From NCBI RefSeq assembly GCF_001424905.1, contig NZ_LMCU01000001.1:2597480-2661479 (forward strand): 64,000 nt of DNA. Reading direction: 5' to 3'. The first letter of the stretch is position 1, and each line of letters opens with the position of its first letter. Position numbers and translations under genes: made by a program. The notes below the pieces were generated by a model. That model saw only the letters and a program-made list of their open reading frames with translations. It was not told the DNA's origin and ran no database searches. The stretch comes from Leifsonia sp. Root112D2. GTDB lineage: Bacteria > Actinomycetota > Actinomycetes > Actinomycetales > Microbacteriaceae. Shown here piece by piece: positions 33,989-42,385 of the stretch.

Positions 33989-34869
33989 TTGAGGAAGTCC
34001 ATCAGGGTCGGTTGCAGAACACGGGCGGTGACGGCGAGGGCTCCCTGGTAGGTGACCGTCTGCGTCTGGAGATCGAGGATCGCCTTGGCAAGATCCACGT
34101 CCTCGACCCCGGATCTCTGGGCCTCGAGGGAGATCGATTTTTGCATGTTCGCCTCCTGGGCTTTCTGGACCTGGGATTGTCTGGTGCCGACGGATGCCTG
34201 CACCGTGAGCATGGAGTTCATGCGGTCATCGATCTCCGTCAGCCGCGGCTGCACGTTCGTGCCCGAGCGCAGGTCGGCGGCGACGTTCGTGAGTAGCGCG
34301 AAGACCGAGTCGGTTCCCGTGCCATAGACGGCAGTCCCGTCTGCATCCACCTGCACGGTTGTCGATGCGTCGATGCGGCGCTGCACCGTGCTGCCGGGGG
34401 TTCCCGTGAAGGTGAAGTCCGGGTTGAACGCGACGCCGGCATCCGAGTTGCCCGCGAATATTGTGCGGCCCTGGTAGGTGGTGTTGGCCTGCGCCAGCAG
34501 CGACTGCTTGAGGCTGTCGATCTGTGTGGCTATGGCATCCTTTGCTGCCTGGTTCATCGAACCATCGTTGGCGCCGCGCACCACCAGGTCGCGCACGCTG
34601 TGCATGATCGCGGTGCTGGAGGACAGCGTGGAATCCACCATCGTGAGCCACGAGTTGCCATCGGAGATATTGCGCCCGTACTGGGTGTTTGCGCTCACCT
34701 CGGAGTGAACGCTCAGCGACGCAGCCGTGCCACTCGGGTCGTCCGAGGGTTTGGTGATGGCCTTCAGGCTCGAGGCACGATCCTGCATGAGAGCCATGGT
34801 CGTCATATTGGCCTGCAGATTGCGATGTGCTGAGGCCATGAGGGTCTGGTTGGTGACGCGGCTGATCAT
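33985..34869 (-). CDS. flgL: Flagellar hook-filament junction protein FlgL
   Basis: 294 residues. The flagellin-like N-terminal D0/D1 segment (VTNQTLMASAHRNLQANMTTMALMQDRASSLKAI starts it, in pieces) and C-terminal helix (EDVDLAKAILDLQTQTVTYQGALAVTARVLQPTLMDFL) are clear, with a middle domain of about 100 residues. It joins hook to filament together with FlgK, exported by the flagellar type III apparatus without a signal peptide. Two bases separate it from flgK. Confidence 0.92.
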   Translation of the reverse strand: MISRVTNQTLMASAHRNLQANMTTMALMQDRASSLKAITKPSDDPSGTAASLSVHSEVSANTQYGRNISDGNSWLTMVDSTLSSSTAIMHSVRDLVVRGANDGSMNQAAKDAIATQIDSLKQSLLAQANTTYQGRTIFAGNSDAGVAFNPDFTFTGTPGSTVQRRIDASTTVQVDADGTAVYGTGTDSVFALLTNVAADLRSGTNVQPRLTEIDDRMNSMLTVQASVGTRQSQVQKAQEANMQKSISLEAQRSGVEDVDLAKAILDLQTQTVTYQGALAVTARVLQPTLMDFLK

Positions 34870-34871
34870 GG

Positions 34872-36293
34872 TTACCTCCCGACCAATCCGGTGTGGTTGA
34901 TGAGGGTGTCGAGCATCTCGTCGACCGCGGTCATCATGCGAGCGGCACCCTGATAGGCATGCTGGAAGGTGATCATATTCATGTTCTCTTCGTCGGTGTC
35001 GACGGATGCGTTGGCGAGTTGCATCGACGTGGCGTTCGTTGAGGCGATTCCGGCCAGAGCGGCCTGCTGAGCGTCGGTCTTGGCCGCGACGCCGATTCTC
35101 GTGACGATCGTCGACCAGGCCTTGTCGGGAGAATTGGCCGCCATGCCGATCTGGGCGATCGCGTCGGCAATGCTGCCGTCGTATCCGCCAGCGCCTGCGG
35201 CGCCCGTTGCAATGCCGTCTGCAATCGTCGGAATGACGGTAAGGCCGAGAGCAGCGGGAAGACCGCCGGTGAATCCGAAGAAGTCACCACCGGCTGCACC
35301 GGTCTGGGTGACCCCCGTGTTATGCACGGCATTCACGGCCTCCGCGAGCTGTTCGGCGAAGTCGTTGTAGGACTGCGCAGCCTCCGCCAGCGCACCACCC
35401 GTGCCGCCGTTCGTTGGCGCGAGAAGCGAAATGTTGCCGGCGATGGCCCCGCCGTCGAGCGCTATCGCTTTACCAGGCAGATCCTGCCATTCGAGGTGCA
35501 CGGGAGAGCCGGCGACGCCGGCGAGTTCGCTTGAGCCGATGGCGACAATGGTGCGGGCCTTGTCGCCCGAGACGAGAGCATTGCCTGCCACGAGCACCTC
35601 GACGGTGCCATCTCCCACGTCGCGCACCGTGCCCCCGACGAGCGCCGAGAGGCTGGTCGTAAGCTGAGTGCGCTGATCCAGCATCTCGTTGACCGAGCCG
35701 CCGGCAGCCACCGTCGAGCGGATGCGCCCGTTCAACTCGGCGATCTGGGTTGCGGCGGTGTTCACCTGTGTGGTCAGGGCATCAACCTTGCCGCGGGTCT
35801 CTTTCCACTGATCGGAGACCGCGCGATAGCCCTGGGCGATTTGGGCGGTCAGGGCACCGGCCTGCTGCAGCAGCACCCCGGCCGTCGCGGGCTTGTCGAC
35901 GTTGTTGGAGAGCACCTGCCAGGCGGACCAGAAGCTTTGAAGCTGGGTTGAGATGCCGTTGGCGCCGGGTTCGTTGAGGCTGGTCTCGAGTGTGCCCATT
36001 CCATCGGAACGTGCGTTCCAGTACCCGCTCGCCGAACCGGCGGTGCGCACGCGGGCATCGAGAAAGCTGTCACCGAGACGGGTGATGCTGTCGACCGAAA
36101 CACCCTGGCCCGGCGTCACACCAGCGGAGAACAACCCGGTGCTGGCGACAGGCCCGATGGCAGAGGTGTTGACACGTTGGCGGGTATAACCCTCGGTGTT
36201 CGCATTGGCGAGGTTCTGCCCGACAACGTCGAGACCCTGGCGCGCCGCGACCAGGCCGGTGTATGCGGTGTTCAGCCCGCTGAAAGTACTCAT
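34872..36293 (-). CDS. flgK: Flagellar hook-filament junction protein FlgK
   Basis: 473 residues. Begins FSGLNTAYTGLVAARQGLDV and continues GQNLANANTEGYTRQRV, the rod/hook-type ANANTEGY motif. Ends with EENMNMITFQHAYQGAARMM and TAVDEMLDTLINHTGLVGR, the standard FlgK C-terminus. It sits at the hook end below FlgL. Follows flgN after 10 bases and is served by the flagellar promoter at 36863-36889. Confidence 0.95.
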   Translation of the reverse strand: MSTFSGLNTAYTGLVAARQGLDVVGQNLANANTEGYTRQRVNTSAIGPVASTGLFSAGVTPGQGVSVDSITRLGDSFLDARVRTAGSASGYWNARSDGMGTLETSLNEPGANGISTQLQSFWSAWQVLSNNVDKPATAGVLLQQAGALTAQIAQGYRAVSDQWKETRGKVDALTTQVNTAATQIAELNGRIRSTVAAGGSVNEMLDQRTQLTTSLSALVGGTVRDVGDGTVEVLVAGNALVSGDKARTIVAIGSSELAGVAGSPVHLEWQDLPGKAIALDGGAIAGNISLLAPTNGGTGGALAEAAQSYNDFAEQLAEAVNAVHNTGVTQTGAAGGDFFGFTGGLPAALGLTVIPTIADGIATGAAGAGGYDGSIADAIAQIGMAANSPDKAWSTIVTRIGVAAKTDAQQAALAGIASTNATSMQLANASVDTDEENMNMITFQHAYQGAARMMTAVDEMLDTLINHTGLVGR

Positions 36294-36303
36294 TGTGGCG
36301 GCC

Positions 36304-36789
36304 TCACATGCTCGCGTCGAAGAGTTGGGCGTTGTGAGTGGAGATATCGGATGTGCCGCTCGCGTCGTACGTGCGGGCTTCCTTCTCGGCGCCGGCCAGC
36401 ATCTCCTGCGTACTGCGCACCGCCGCCCGCAAAAACTGCTCGTTCACGTCGCGCAGCGCTCTAATCTCGGCGGTCAGTTCGGTCATCGCCTGCAGGTGCG
36501 CTGAGAAGATCTCCGCCCATACGCCTGCGGGAGCATTGGCGACGAGCTCGCGCAGGGTTGCACCCTCATCGGTTCCCCACTGCGGGGCAAGCGCCGCGAC
36601 CTCGACGGTGCGTGCGAGCCCCGTCGTGCGCAACCGTTCCATCACCTGCTCCACCTCGCGGGTGGCGTGCTGTACCCAACGAGTCTTGCCCGCGGTGAGG
36701 AGCAGCTGCTCTTCTTCGAGTTTGAAGGTCAGCAGTTCCAGCAGCTCGCGCTCGCGCCAGAGCAGCGTCGACAGTTCCTGAGCGCCCAC
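36304..36789 (-). CDS. flgN: FlgN-family flagellar chaperone
   Basis: 161 residues from the GTG at 36789, which has GGAGGAG just upstream; an ATG at 36843, 13 bases after the predicted transcription start, would add 18 residues. The protein is helical throughout: ELSTLLWRERELLELLTFKL, then EEEQLLLTAGKTRWVQHATR, then a C-terminal ALRDVNEQFLRAAVRSTQEM. FlgN chaperones keep FlgK and FlgL export-competent; the genes for both follow in the same operon. Weak family conservation, so the name rests partly on context. Confidence 0.75.
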   Translation of the reverse strand: MGAQELSTLLWRERELLELLTFKLEEEQLLLTAGKTRWVQHATREVEQVMERLRTTGLARTVEVAALAPQWGTDEGATLRELVANAPAGVWAEIFSAHLQAMTELTAEIRALRDVNEQFLRAAVRSTQEMLAGAEKEARTYDASGTSDISTHNAQLFDASM

Positions 36790-37139
36790 GTCTCCTCCAG
36801 CCCTGTGATGGCGTTGAACGGCGATGACCGGTTGGTCCGCCATTTGTCTCGTCCAGCAATCACTATCGGCGGGCCTGTCCCTCATGTTAGTGAGACCGTG
36901 CGCTACTGGCTGGGAATGAACGGGGAAGCGTATGCACCCCGGACTGGGGACGGCCCTAACCCCGTAGTGGGGGCGTGAGAAACCTTCAGAGTTGCTGAGA
37001 GTTCGTAAAGATAGGACGTGAGCGAACGACAACCCGAAGTCACCGCCTGAAATACCCGAAAGCATCGCCCGAGCACCGCCGCACGAACAGCTTGCCCCTA
37101 AAAACCGTCCGCCTAATTTAAGCGCCCAGGGGTCCTGTC
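36790..37139. other. Divergent intergenic region between flgN and the flagellar sigma gene
   Basis: 350 bases without a gene when the GTG start of flgN is used. It holds the minus-strand flagellar promoter (36863-36889). On the plus strand, TAAC at 36957-36960 followed after 15 bases by TGAGAAAC lacks the GCCGA core and may be a decayed flagellar promoter. No clear vegetative promoter was recognised for the sigma gene; GTAAAGATAGG near 37010 is the best A+T-rich candidate. Confidence 0.5.
36863..36889 (-). promoter_or_regulatory. Flagellar-sigma promoter of flgN-flgK-flgL-fliW
   Basis: On the minus strand TAAC (36889-36886), exactly 15 bases, then GCCGATAG (36870-36863). Identical layout to four other sites in the locus and close to the FliA/SigD consensus (TAAA-N15-GCCGATAA). 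The transcription start should fall near 36855. Confidence 0.8.
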
Positions 37140-37970
37140 GTGAATCGAGCTGAACGCAACACCATGGTTGTCGAGAACCTGCCATTGGTTGGGTATCTGG
37201 TCTCCGACTTGTGTGCCAGGGCAACGCATCTCTCGCGTGACGACATGGCATCCGCCGGCGCGGTGGCTCTGATTACCGCGGCCGACGCCTTCAAACCCGA
37301 ACTGGGCATTCCCTTTGGGGCATACGCGCGCAAGCGCATTCTCGGCGCATTCGCCGATGAGATGCGCTCCAACGACTGGGCCACCCGATCCGCTCGCCGC
37401 CGCATCAAGGAGACGCTCTCGGTGCAGGAGACCCTGACCGCGGCGCTGGGCCGCACGCCCAACGTCGACGAGATCGCCAATGCCCTCGGCGTCGAGCGCA
37501 GTGTTGCGACCGATGCGCTGGCCGACGCCGCTCGCACCCTCTCCTCACTCGACGAGGCGACGGCCGACTTTCTGGCCTCCACGACTCCGCTGCCTGAGGA
37601 GACGCTGCTCGAGGGCGAGCAGTTGCGTTTTCTTCGTACGGCCGTCGCTGCGCTCCCCGAGAAGATGCGGTACGTGGTCGAACAGATCTACTTCGAGGAC
37701 CGTTCCGTCAAGGAGATCGCCGAAGAGCTGGGGACCACGCATTCCGCGGTCTCCCAACAGCGCGCCGAGGCGATCCGCCTGCTGCGCGATGGAATGGGCA
37801 CGCACTACGCGGATTCGGATGAGACGGCGTACGTGCTCGAATCCCGCATCTCGCGGGCCAGCCGGGATGCCTACCTGGGCCGCGTCGCCGAGCAAGCCGC
37901 GACCGGCCTGTCGCGGATCACCGGCGCGGGCACGAGCGGCATCGGAACCATGATGAGCCGGGCGGTCTGA
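37140..37970 (+). CDS. fliA: Flagellar sigma factor, FliA/WhiG (sigma-28) family
   Basis: 276 residues, GTG start. Region 2 has LPLVGYLVSDLCARATHLSRDDM and ADAFKPELGIPFGAYARKRI; region 3 LGRTPNVDEIANALGV; region 4 LPEKMRYVVEQIYFEDRSVKEIAEELGTTHSAVS is visible in pieces and ends in the HSAVSQQRAEAIRLLR recognition helix. About 45 extra C-terminal residues follow region 4. It directs RNA polymerase to the GCCGANAG promoters of the locus. No flgM (anti-sigma) gene is in view. Stands at the head of the plus-strand arm, divergent from flgN. Confidence 0.88.
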   Translation: MNRAERNTMVVENLPLVGYLVSDLCARATHLSRDDMASAGAVALITAADAFKPELGIPFGAYARKRILGAFADEMRSNDWATRSARRRIKETLSVQETLTAALGRTPNVDEIANALGVERSVATDALADAARTLSSLDEATADFLASTTPLPEETLLEGEQLRFLRTAVAALPEKMRYVVEQIYFEDRSVKEIAEELGTTHSAVSQQRAEAIRLLRDGMGTHYADSDETAYVLESRISRASRDAYLGRVAEQAATGLSRITGAGTSGIGTMMSRAV

Positions 37971-37996
37971 TCCGCAAAGATTTTGCATCGGGTTCC

Positions 37997-38023
37997 TAAC
38001 GCCTCGGGCGCGGATGCCGATAG
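37997..38023 (+). promoter_or_regulatory. Flagellar-sigma promoter of fliC
   Basis: TAAC (37997-38000), 15 bases, GCCGATAG (38016-38023). Predicted start near 38031, giving a leader of about 53 bases that contains GGAGGAA. That leader is where CsrA would be expected to act. Confidence 0.82.
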
Positions 38024-38083
38024 CTACAGATGTCGGGCCACGGATGGACCGGCTGTTTAGACCCAATCACGGAGGAATTCATC

Positions 38084-38935
38084 ATGGGTATGCAGATCAA
38101 CACCAACGTTGCGGCGCTCAACGCCTACCGCAACCTGTCCAACACGCAGAACAGCCTGTCGAGTTCGCTCGAGAAGCTGTCGAGCGGTCTTCGCATCAAC
38201 CGTGCGGCGGACGACGCGGCCGGCCTGGCCATCTCGGAGGGCCTGCGTTCGCAGATCTCCGGCACCCAGGTCGCGGCGCGCAACGCGCAGGACGGCATCA
38301 GCGTCATCCAGACGACTGAAGGTGCGCTGACCGAGGTTCACTCGATTCTGCACCGCATGCGTGACCTGGCAGTTCAGGGCGCCAACGACTCGAACAACGC
38401 GACGTCGCGTGCGGCGATCAAGGGCGAGGCCGACCAGCTCGGCCAGGAGCTCGACCGTATCACCAACGGCACGAACTTCAACGGCATCAACCTGCTTGAT
38501 GGCTCGGCGGGCACCGCCGGCGTGATGAAGTTCCAGGTCGGTACGGGTGGCACGGCCAATGACCAGATCAGTGTCACGCTGGGCAGCCTCACCACCTCGC
38601 TCGGCACGCTGTCTGACCCGGCCGCTGCCGCTGGTTTCGATGTCACGGATGCCACCGTGGCGCAGACGACCATCGGCACGATCGACACGGCCATCGCGGC
38701 GGTTTCCACCCAGCGCGCCAACCTCGGTGCCGTGCAGAACCGGTTCCAGTCGGCCATCAACAGCCTGAACGTCTCGGGTGAGAACCTCAGTGCTGCTGAG
38801 AGCCGCATTCGCGACACCGACATGGCGTCGGAGATGGTGAACTACACCCGCTCCAACATCCTGTCGCAGGCCGGCACCGCGATGCTCGCGCAGGCGAACC
38901 AGTCCAACCAGGGTGTGCTGCAGCTGCTGCGCTAA
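38084..38935 (+). CDS. fliC: Flagellin
   Basis: 283 residues from the ATG at 38084 with GGAGGAA upstream. The N-terminal D0/D1 helices (MQINTNVAALNAYRNLSNTQ, SSLEKLSSGLRINRAADDAA) and C-terminal helix (YTRSNILSQAGTAMLAQANQ) are highly conserved; the central part is short, so the filament subunit is nearly a minimal flagellin with a small surface domain. Single flagellin gene in the window. Followed by a strong terminator, so it forms its own transcription unit under the 37997 promoter. Confidence 0.97.
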   Translation: MGMQINTNVAALNAYRNLSNTQNSLSSSLEKLSSGLRINRAADDAAGLAISEGLRSQISGTQVAARNAQDGISVIQTTEGALTEVHSILHRMRDLAVQGANDSNNATSRAAIKGEADQLGQELDRITNGTNFNGINLLDGSAGTAGVMKFQVGTGGTANDQISVTLGSLTTSLGTLSDPAAAAGFDVTDATVAQTTIGTIDTAIAAVSTQRANLGAVQNRFQSAINSLNVSGENLSAAESRIRDTDMASEMVNYTRSNILSQAGTAMLAQANQSNQGVLQLLR

Positions 38936-38964
38936 CCCGTTCACGTTGGAACGGTAACAACCGT

Positions 38965-39024
38965 CCGACGGCGGTCGGGGAGGAACTGGACCTCGTCTTC
39001 GACCGCCGTCGGTCACCGCTTTTC
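38965..39024 (+). terminator. Terminator after fliC
   Basis: A 13-bp perfect stem CCGACGGCGGTCG / CGACCGCCGTCGG (38965-38977 and 39000-39012) with a 22-base loop, followed by TCACCGCTTTTC. It separates the highly expressed flagellin message from fliD. Confidence 0.85.
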
Positions 39025-39065
39025 GTATTCATCATTCGGTATTCAGCTTTTCGAGAGGGCGCGCC

Positions 39066-40454
39066 ATGACCACCGGCATCGACGGACTCGTCAGCGGCCT
39101 CGACACGACGTCCCTGATCAACTCCCTCATGCAGGCGGAGGCCGGACCGCAGACCCTGCTGAAAAACAAGGTCACCTCCACCAACTCGCTCGTCACAGCA
39201 CTACAGACCCTCAATTCGAAGTTCGCGAGCATGACCGATCTCGCGACGGCCGCGGCAAAACCGACTTCCCTCAATCTCTTCACAGCCACCAGCAGTTCCG
39301 CCGGGGTCACCGTCACGGCAGGCCCCACGGCCGCCGCCGGATCCATCGACGTTGTCGTCAATGCTCTGGCCAAGTCGCAGGTACTCGTTACCGGTGCGAT
39401 GACCAGCTGGCCGAGCAGCCCGGCGACCCTCACCATCGTGGGAGCCTCGGGAACGCAGACCGAGATCTCGGCCGCCTCGAGTTCGTTCGACGACGTCGTC
39501 ACGGCCATCAACACATCCGGTGCGGGGGTTTCGGCACTCAAGGTCGCGGCCGGCACTGATCCGGTGACGGGCACCGCCCAATACCGCCTTCAACTTTCCT
39601 CGACCACGACCGGCGCCGACTCCGCTTTCACGCTCTACCAGGGCAGCGCCGCCGAGGTCACGGCCGGAACGGCCACCGACGTGGCCAGCCTCGCGGGCTC
39701 GGCGGTCATCAGCACAGCGCAGGACGCCCGCATCACGCTCTGGGCGGGTACCGCCGCCGAGCAGTCCGTGACCTCTGCCACGAACACTTTTGCCGATCTG
39801 CTCCCCGGCGTGACGGCTACCGTCGGCACGGTCTCGGCCGACCCGGTCACCGTGACAATTGCGCGCGACTCGGCGGCGGCGACGAAGGTCGCCAGTACCT
39901 TCGTCGATAAACTCAACGACATCTTTGCCTTCGTGGCCGCGCAGACGGCGACCACGACGTCGACGGACAGCAGCACCGGCGCGAGTACCGTGAGCGGCGG
40001 AACGCTCTCCGGGGAGAGCTCGGTGCGTGATGCGACCCAGAGCCTCCTCAACGCGGCGTCGGCGCCGATCAACGGCCGCTCGCCGTCGGAGATCGGCATC
40101 ACCATCACGAAAGACGGCAACTTCACCTTCGATGCAGATGCCTTCGCTGCGGCCATGGCGGCTGATCCCGCCAAGGTGGAGTCCATGCTGCAGGGCATCG
40201 CCAGCAATGTGGGGACCGTGGCGACGGCGATCTCCGACAAATACACCGGCACGCTGACAACGACCATCACGGGGCAGCAGTCGGTCATCAAGGACCTGAA
40301 CACGCAGATCTCCGACTGGGACAGCCGCTTGGCCGACCGCCGGGCAACGCTCGAGAAGACCTACGCTGCCCTGGAGGTCTCGCTGAGCGGCCTGCAGTCG
40401 CAGTCGAGTTGGCTCACCGGTCAGATCTCCAGCCTGCCGAAGTGGCCGAGCTGA
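39066..40454 (+). CDS. fliD: Flagellar filament cap protein FliD
   Basis: 462 residues. Starts TTGIDGLVSGLDTTSLINSL with the short coiled-coil MQAEAGPQTLLKNKVTSTNS, has a Thr/Ala/Ser-rich variable middle and ends with VIKDLNTQISDWDSRLADRR and LEKTYAALEVSLSGLQSQSS, the FliD N- and C-terminal domains. It caps the growing filament and places flagellin subunits. Its stop overlaps the fliS start (TGATG). Confidence 0.93.
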   Translation: MTTGIDGLVSGLDTTSLINSLMQAEAGPQTLLKNKVTSTNSLVTALQTLNSKFASMTDLATAAAKPTSLNLFTATSSSAGVTVTAGPTAAAGSIDVVVNALAKSQVLVTGAMTSWPSSPATLTIVGASGTQTEISAASSSFDDVVTAINTSGAGVSALKVAAGTDPVTGTAQYRLQLSSTTTGADSAFTLYQGSAAEVTAGTATDVASLAGSAVISTAQDARITLWAGTAAEQSVTSATNTFADLLPGVTATVGTVSADPVTVTIARDSAAATKVASTFVDKLNDIFAFVAAQTATTTSTDSSTGASTVSGGTLSGESSVRDATQSLLNAASAPINGRSPSEIGITITKDGNFTFDADAFAAAMAADPAKVESMLQGIASNVGTVATAISDKYTGTLTTTITGQQSVIKDLNTQISDWDSRLADRRATLEKTYAALEVSLSGLQSQSSWLTGQISSLPKWPS

Positions 40455-40891
40455 TGACCATGACGATGGGCAGCGACGCGCGACGCGCACAGTACGCGAG
40501 AGACGCGGTTCTCTCGGCGAGTCCGGCGCGATTGCTGACGATGCTCTACGACCGGCTGCTGCTCGACCTGGGCCGCGCCGAGCAGGCGCAGAATGAGTCG
40601 AATTGGGCGGTGGCCACCGAGAATCTGCTGCATGCCCAGGCGATCATCGCGGAGTTGGCATCCTCTCTCAAGACGGATGCGTGGGACGGTGCCGACGGCA
40701 TCCTGGCTCTCTACGACTACCTGATGACGTCGATGATCAACGCGAACATTCATCGCGATGCCGTGCGCACCCGCGAATGCATCGAACTTCTCGAGCCTCT
40801 GCGTCAGGCGTGGCACGAAGCCGCCGCGGCGCTGCCCGCGCAGCCGCCTGCACGCGGCGCCTCTGCCGGTGGGGAGCTCGGAATTGCCTGA
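40454..40891 (+). CDS. fliS: Flagellin export chaperone FliS
   Basis: 145 residues. RAQYARDAVLSASPARLLTM and LYDRLLLDLGRAEQA open the four-helix bundle, and DGILALYDYLMTSMINANIH is the conserved middle motif. It binds the flagellin C-terminus and prevents early polymerisation. It is coupled to fliD, a common pairing. A Pro/Ala-rich tail of about 15 residues is variable. Confidence 0.93.
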   Translation: MTMTMGSDARRAQYARDAVLSASPARLLTMLYDRLLLDLGRAEQAQNESNWAVATENLLHAQAIIAELASSLKTDAWDGADGILALYDYLMTSMINANIHRDAVRTRECIELLEPLRQAWHEAAAALPAQPPARGASAGGELGIA

Positions 40892-41186
40892 GCAGCCGCC
40901 GAGCGGCGCAGAGTGGGCCGAGATACTGACGAGCATGGAGCGCGAACTCGCGCGTCTGCAGCAGGAACCGGCTGCCGCTGCCGTGCCGTGGACCGTTCCG
41001 GCAGCGGCAGGCCCCATTCCACCCGAGCTTGCCGATCGTGCACGCGCTCTCGCGGCCGCCCAACGGGATGTCGCCGGCGAGCTCGAGCGCGAGCGTGCGG
41101 CCACGGCACGTCACCTTTCGGCGCTGCGCTCCATTCCGGGCGTCGCTGCCCGCGGCGGCGCGGTATACCTCGACGTCACCGGCTGA
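40884..41186 (+). CDS. Small flagellar-locus protein of unknown function (FliT-like position)
   Basis: About 100 residues. The start is uncertain: a TTG at 40884 overlapping the fliS stop, with GGGGAG upstream, or a GTG at 40869. Predicted to be mostly helical: WAEILTSMERELARLQQE, a Pro/Ala linker, then LADRARALAAAQRDVAGELE and a C-terminal hydrophobic SIPGVAARGGAVYLDVTG. No family was recognised. A short helical gene directly after fliS is often fliT (FliD chaperone), but no FliT motif could be confirmed. Confidence 0.6.
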   Translation: MPEQPPSGAEWAEILTSMERELARLQQEPAAAAVPWTVPAAAGPIPPELADRARALAAAQRDVAGELERERAATARHLSALRSIPGVAARGGAVYLDVTG

Positions 41187-41244
41187 GCCGGGCGAGGCAT
41201 CCGTCGTCAATGGCGTGATCGGCAACAAAGTCTGCCCGTTTGGC

Positions 41245-41271
41245 TAACCGATCGGTCTACGCGGCCGAGAG
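41245..41271 (+). promoter_or_regulatory. Flagellar-sigma promoter of the flgB operon
   Basis: TAAC (41245-41248), 15 bases, GCCGAGAG (41264-41271). Predicted start near 41279 with a leader of about 68 bases before flgB. It would drive the long basal-body operon flgB through flgE. Confidence 0.78.
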
Positions 41272-41346
41272 CTATGGGGGAGCATGGATTGCTCATCATG
41301 AGGCCACGGATCGGCCGCACCGTCCCTTCGTAAGGAACGAGTAGAC

Positions 41347-41688
41347 GTGCTCAATTCCGTGACCTCCGCCGCCCTGTCGAGCGCACTCGACGGCCTGGCG
41401 CTGCGGCAGAAGGCGATAGCCAACAACATCGCCAATGTGAACACCCCCAATTTTCATGCTGAGCGGGTGTCGTTTGAGGATGCTCTCGCCGCCTCGGTCC
41501 AGGCCGGTGACGGCACTGCCGCGGCGACCTCCCAGCGTTCGCTGGAGCCCACCCGGCTCAATGGCAACAACGTGAACCTCGACACCGAGACGCTCTCGAA
41601 CATCGACACCGTGCTGCGCTACAAGTTCGCCGCACAGGCCGAAGGCAATCTCTTCAATGGCGTTCGTGCCGCGATGAGGACGAACTGA
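41347..41688 (+). CDS. flgB: Flagellar basal-body rod protein FlgB
   Basis: 113 residues, GTG start with AAGGAA upstream. SALDGLALRQKAIANNIANVNTPNFHAERV contains the ANNIANVNTP rod motif (quoted in part: AIANNIANVNTPNFHAERV) and the C-terminus LDTETLSNIDTVLRYKFAAQ is typical. Proximal rod subunit. Its stop overlaps flgC (TGATG). Confidence 0.93.
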   Translation: MLNSVTSAALSSALDGLALRQKAIANNIANVNTPNFHAERVSFEDALAASVQAGDGTAAATSQRSLEPTRLNGNNVNLDTETLSNIDTVLRYKFAAQAEGNLFNGVRAAMRTN

Positions 41689-42077
41689 TGACCTTCGACG
41701 CGATAGGCATTGCCGGAACCGGCCTGACATTGCACCGCAAGTGGCTCGATGCCATCAGCGACAACCTCGCCAACGCGAACAACGCCTCGGCAACGAGCGG
41801 GCCGGCATTCCAGGCTCGCTACATCATGGCGCAGGCCGGCGAGGGAACCTCCGGAGCCTATGTGGCGGGAACTGCCTACGGCGATGCCAACGGCGTCATC
41901 GTGAACGACCCGAACAACCCCCTGGCAGACGCCGACGGCAATGTGCGATATCCCGACGTCGATATGGCCGAGCAGATGGGCGAACTCATCATGGCGCAGC
42001 GCGGCTACCAGGCCAACGCCGCCGTGGTCGACCGTGCCAAGGAAACCTACGAAGCAGCACTCCAGATCGGGAAATGA
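41688..42077 (+). CDS. flgC: Flagellar basal-body rod protein FlgC
   Basis: 129 residues. TFDAIGIAGTGLTLHRKWLD and DNLANANNASATSGPAFQAR carry the rod motif; MAEQMGELIMAQRGYQANAA is the conserved C-terminal helix of rod proteins. Second rod subunit, in the standard flgB-flgC-fliE order with overlapping stops and starts. Confidence 0.94.
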   Translation: MTFDAIGIAGTGLTLHRKWLDAISDNLANANNASATSGPAFQARYIMAQAGEGTSGAYVAGTAYGDANGVIVNDPNNPLADADGNVRYPDVDMAEQMGELIMAQRGYQANAAVVDRAKETYEAALQIGK

Positions 42078-42385
42078 CCATGCCCATTGATGCCATCGGT
42101 TCCATTCAGGCCCTCGCGGGGGCGGGAGCAGTCACGCCGAGCATGTCTGCGGCGGCGAGCGACGGCTCGGGTTTCGCGACGGCCCTCACCGGCGCCGTCG
42201 ACAACCTGCAGTCCCTGCAGTCCACCTCCGACTCGCTCGCGATCACGGCAGCGACAGGGGGCCTCGACGACATTCACAGCGCCACCATCGCGGCGACCCG
42301 TGCCCAGGTGAGCATCGAACTGGCTGCGGCGATGCGCAACAAGGCCGTTGACGCCTTCAACGAGATCATGAGGATGCAGGCCTGA
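42074..42385 (+). CDS. fliE: Flagellar hook-basal body protein FliE
   Basis: 103 residues from the ATG at 42074 overlapping the flgC stop. A Gly/Ala/Ser-rich N-terminus is followed by FATALTGAVDNLQSLQSTSD and a C-terminal helix AQVSIELAAAMRNKAVDAFN, then EIMRMQ. FliE joins the MS ring to the rod. Stop overlaps the fliF start. Confidence 0.93.
   Translation: MTMPIDAIGSIQALAGAGAVTPSMSAAASDGSGFATALTGAVDNLQSLQSTSDSLAITAATGGLDDIHSATIAATRAQVSIELAAAMRNKAVDAFNEIMRMQA

Noticed and set aside
36957..36983. Sixth flagellar promoter for the sigma gene (TAAC then 15 bases)
   Set aside because: The -10 position reads TGAGAAAC, without GCCGA; kept only as a possible decayed site.
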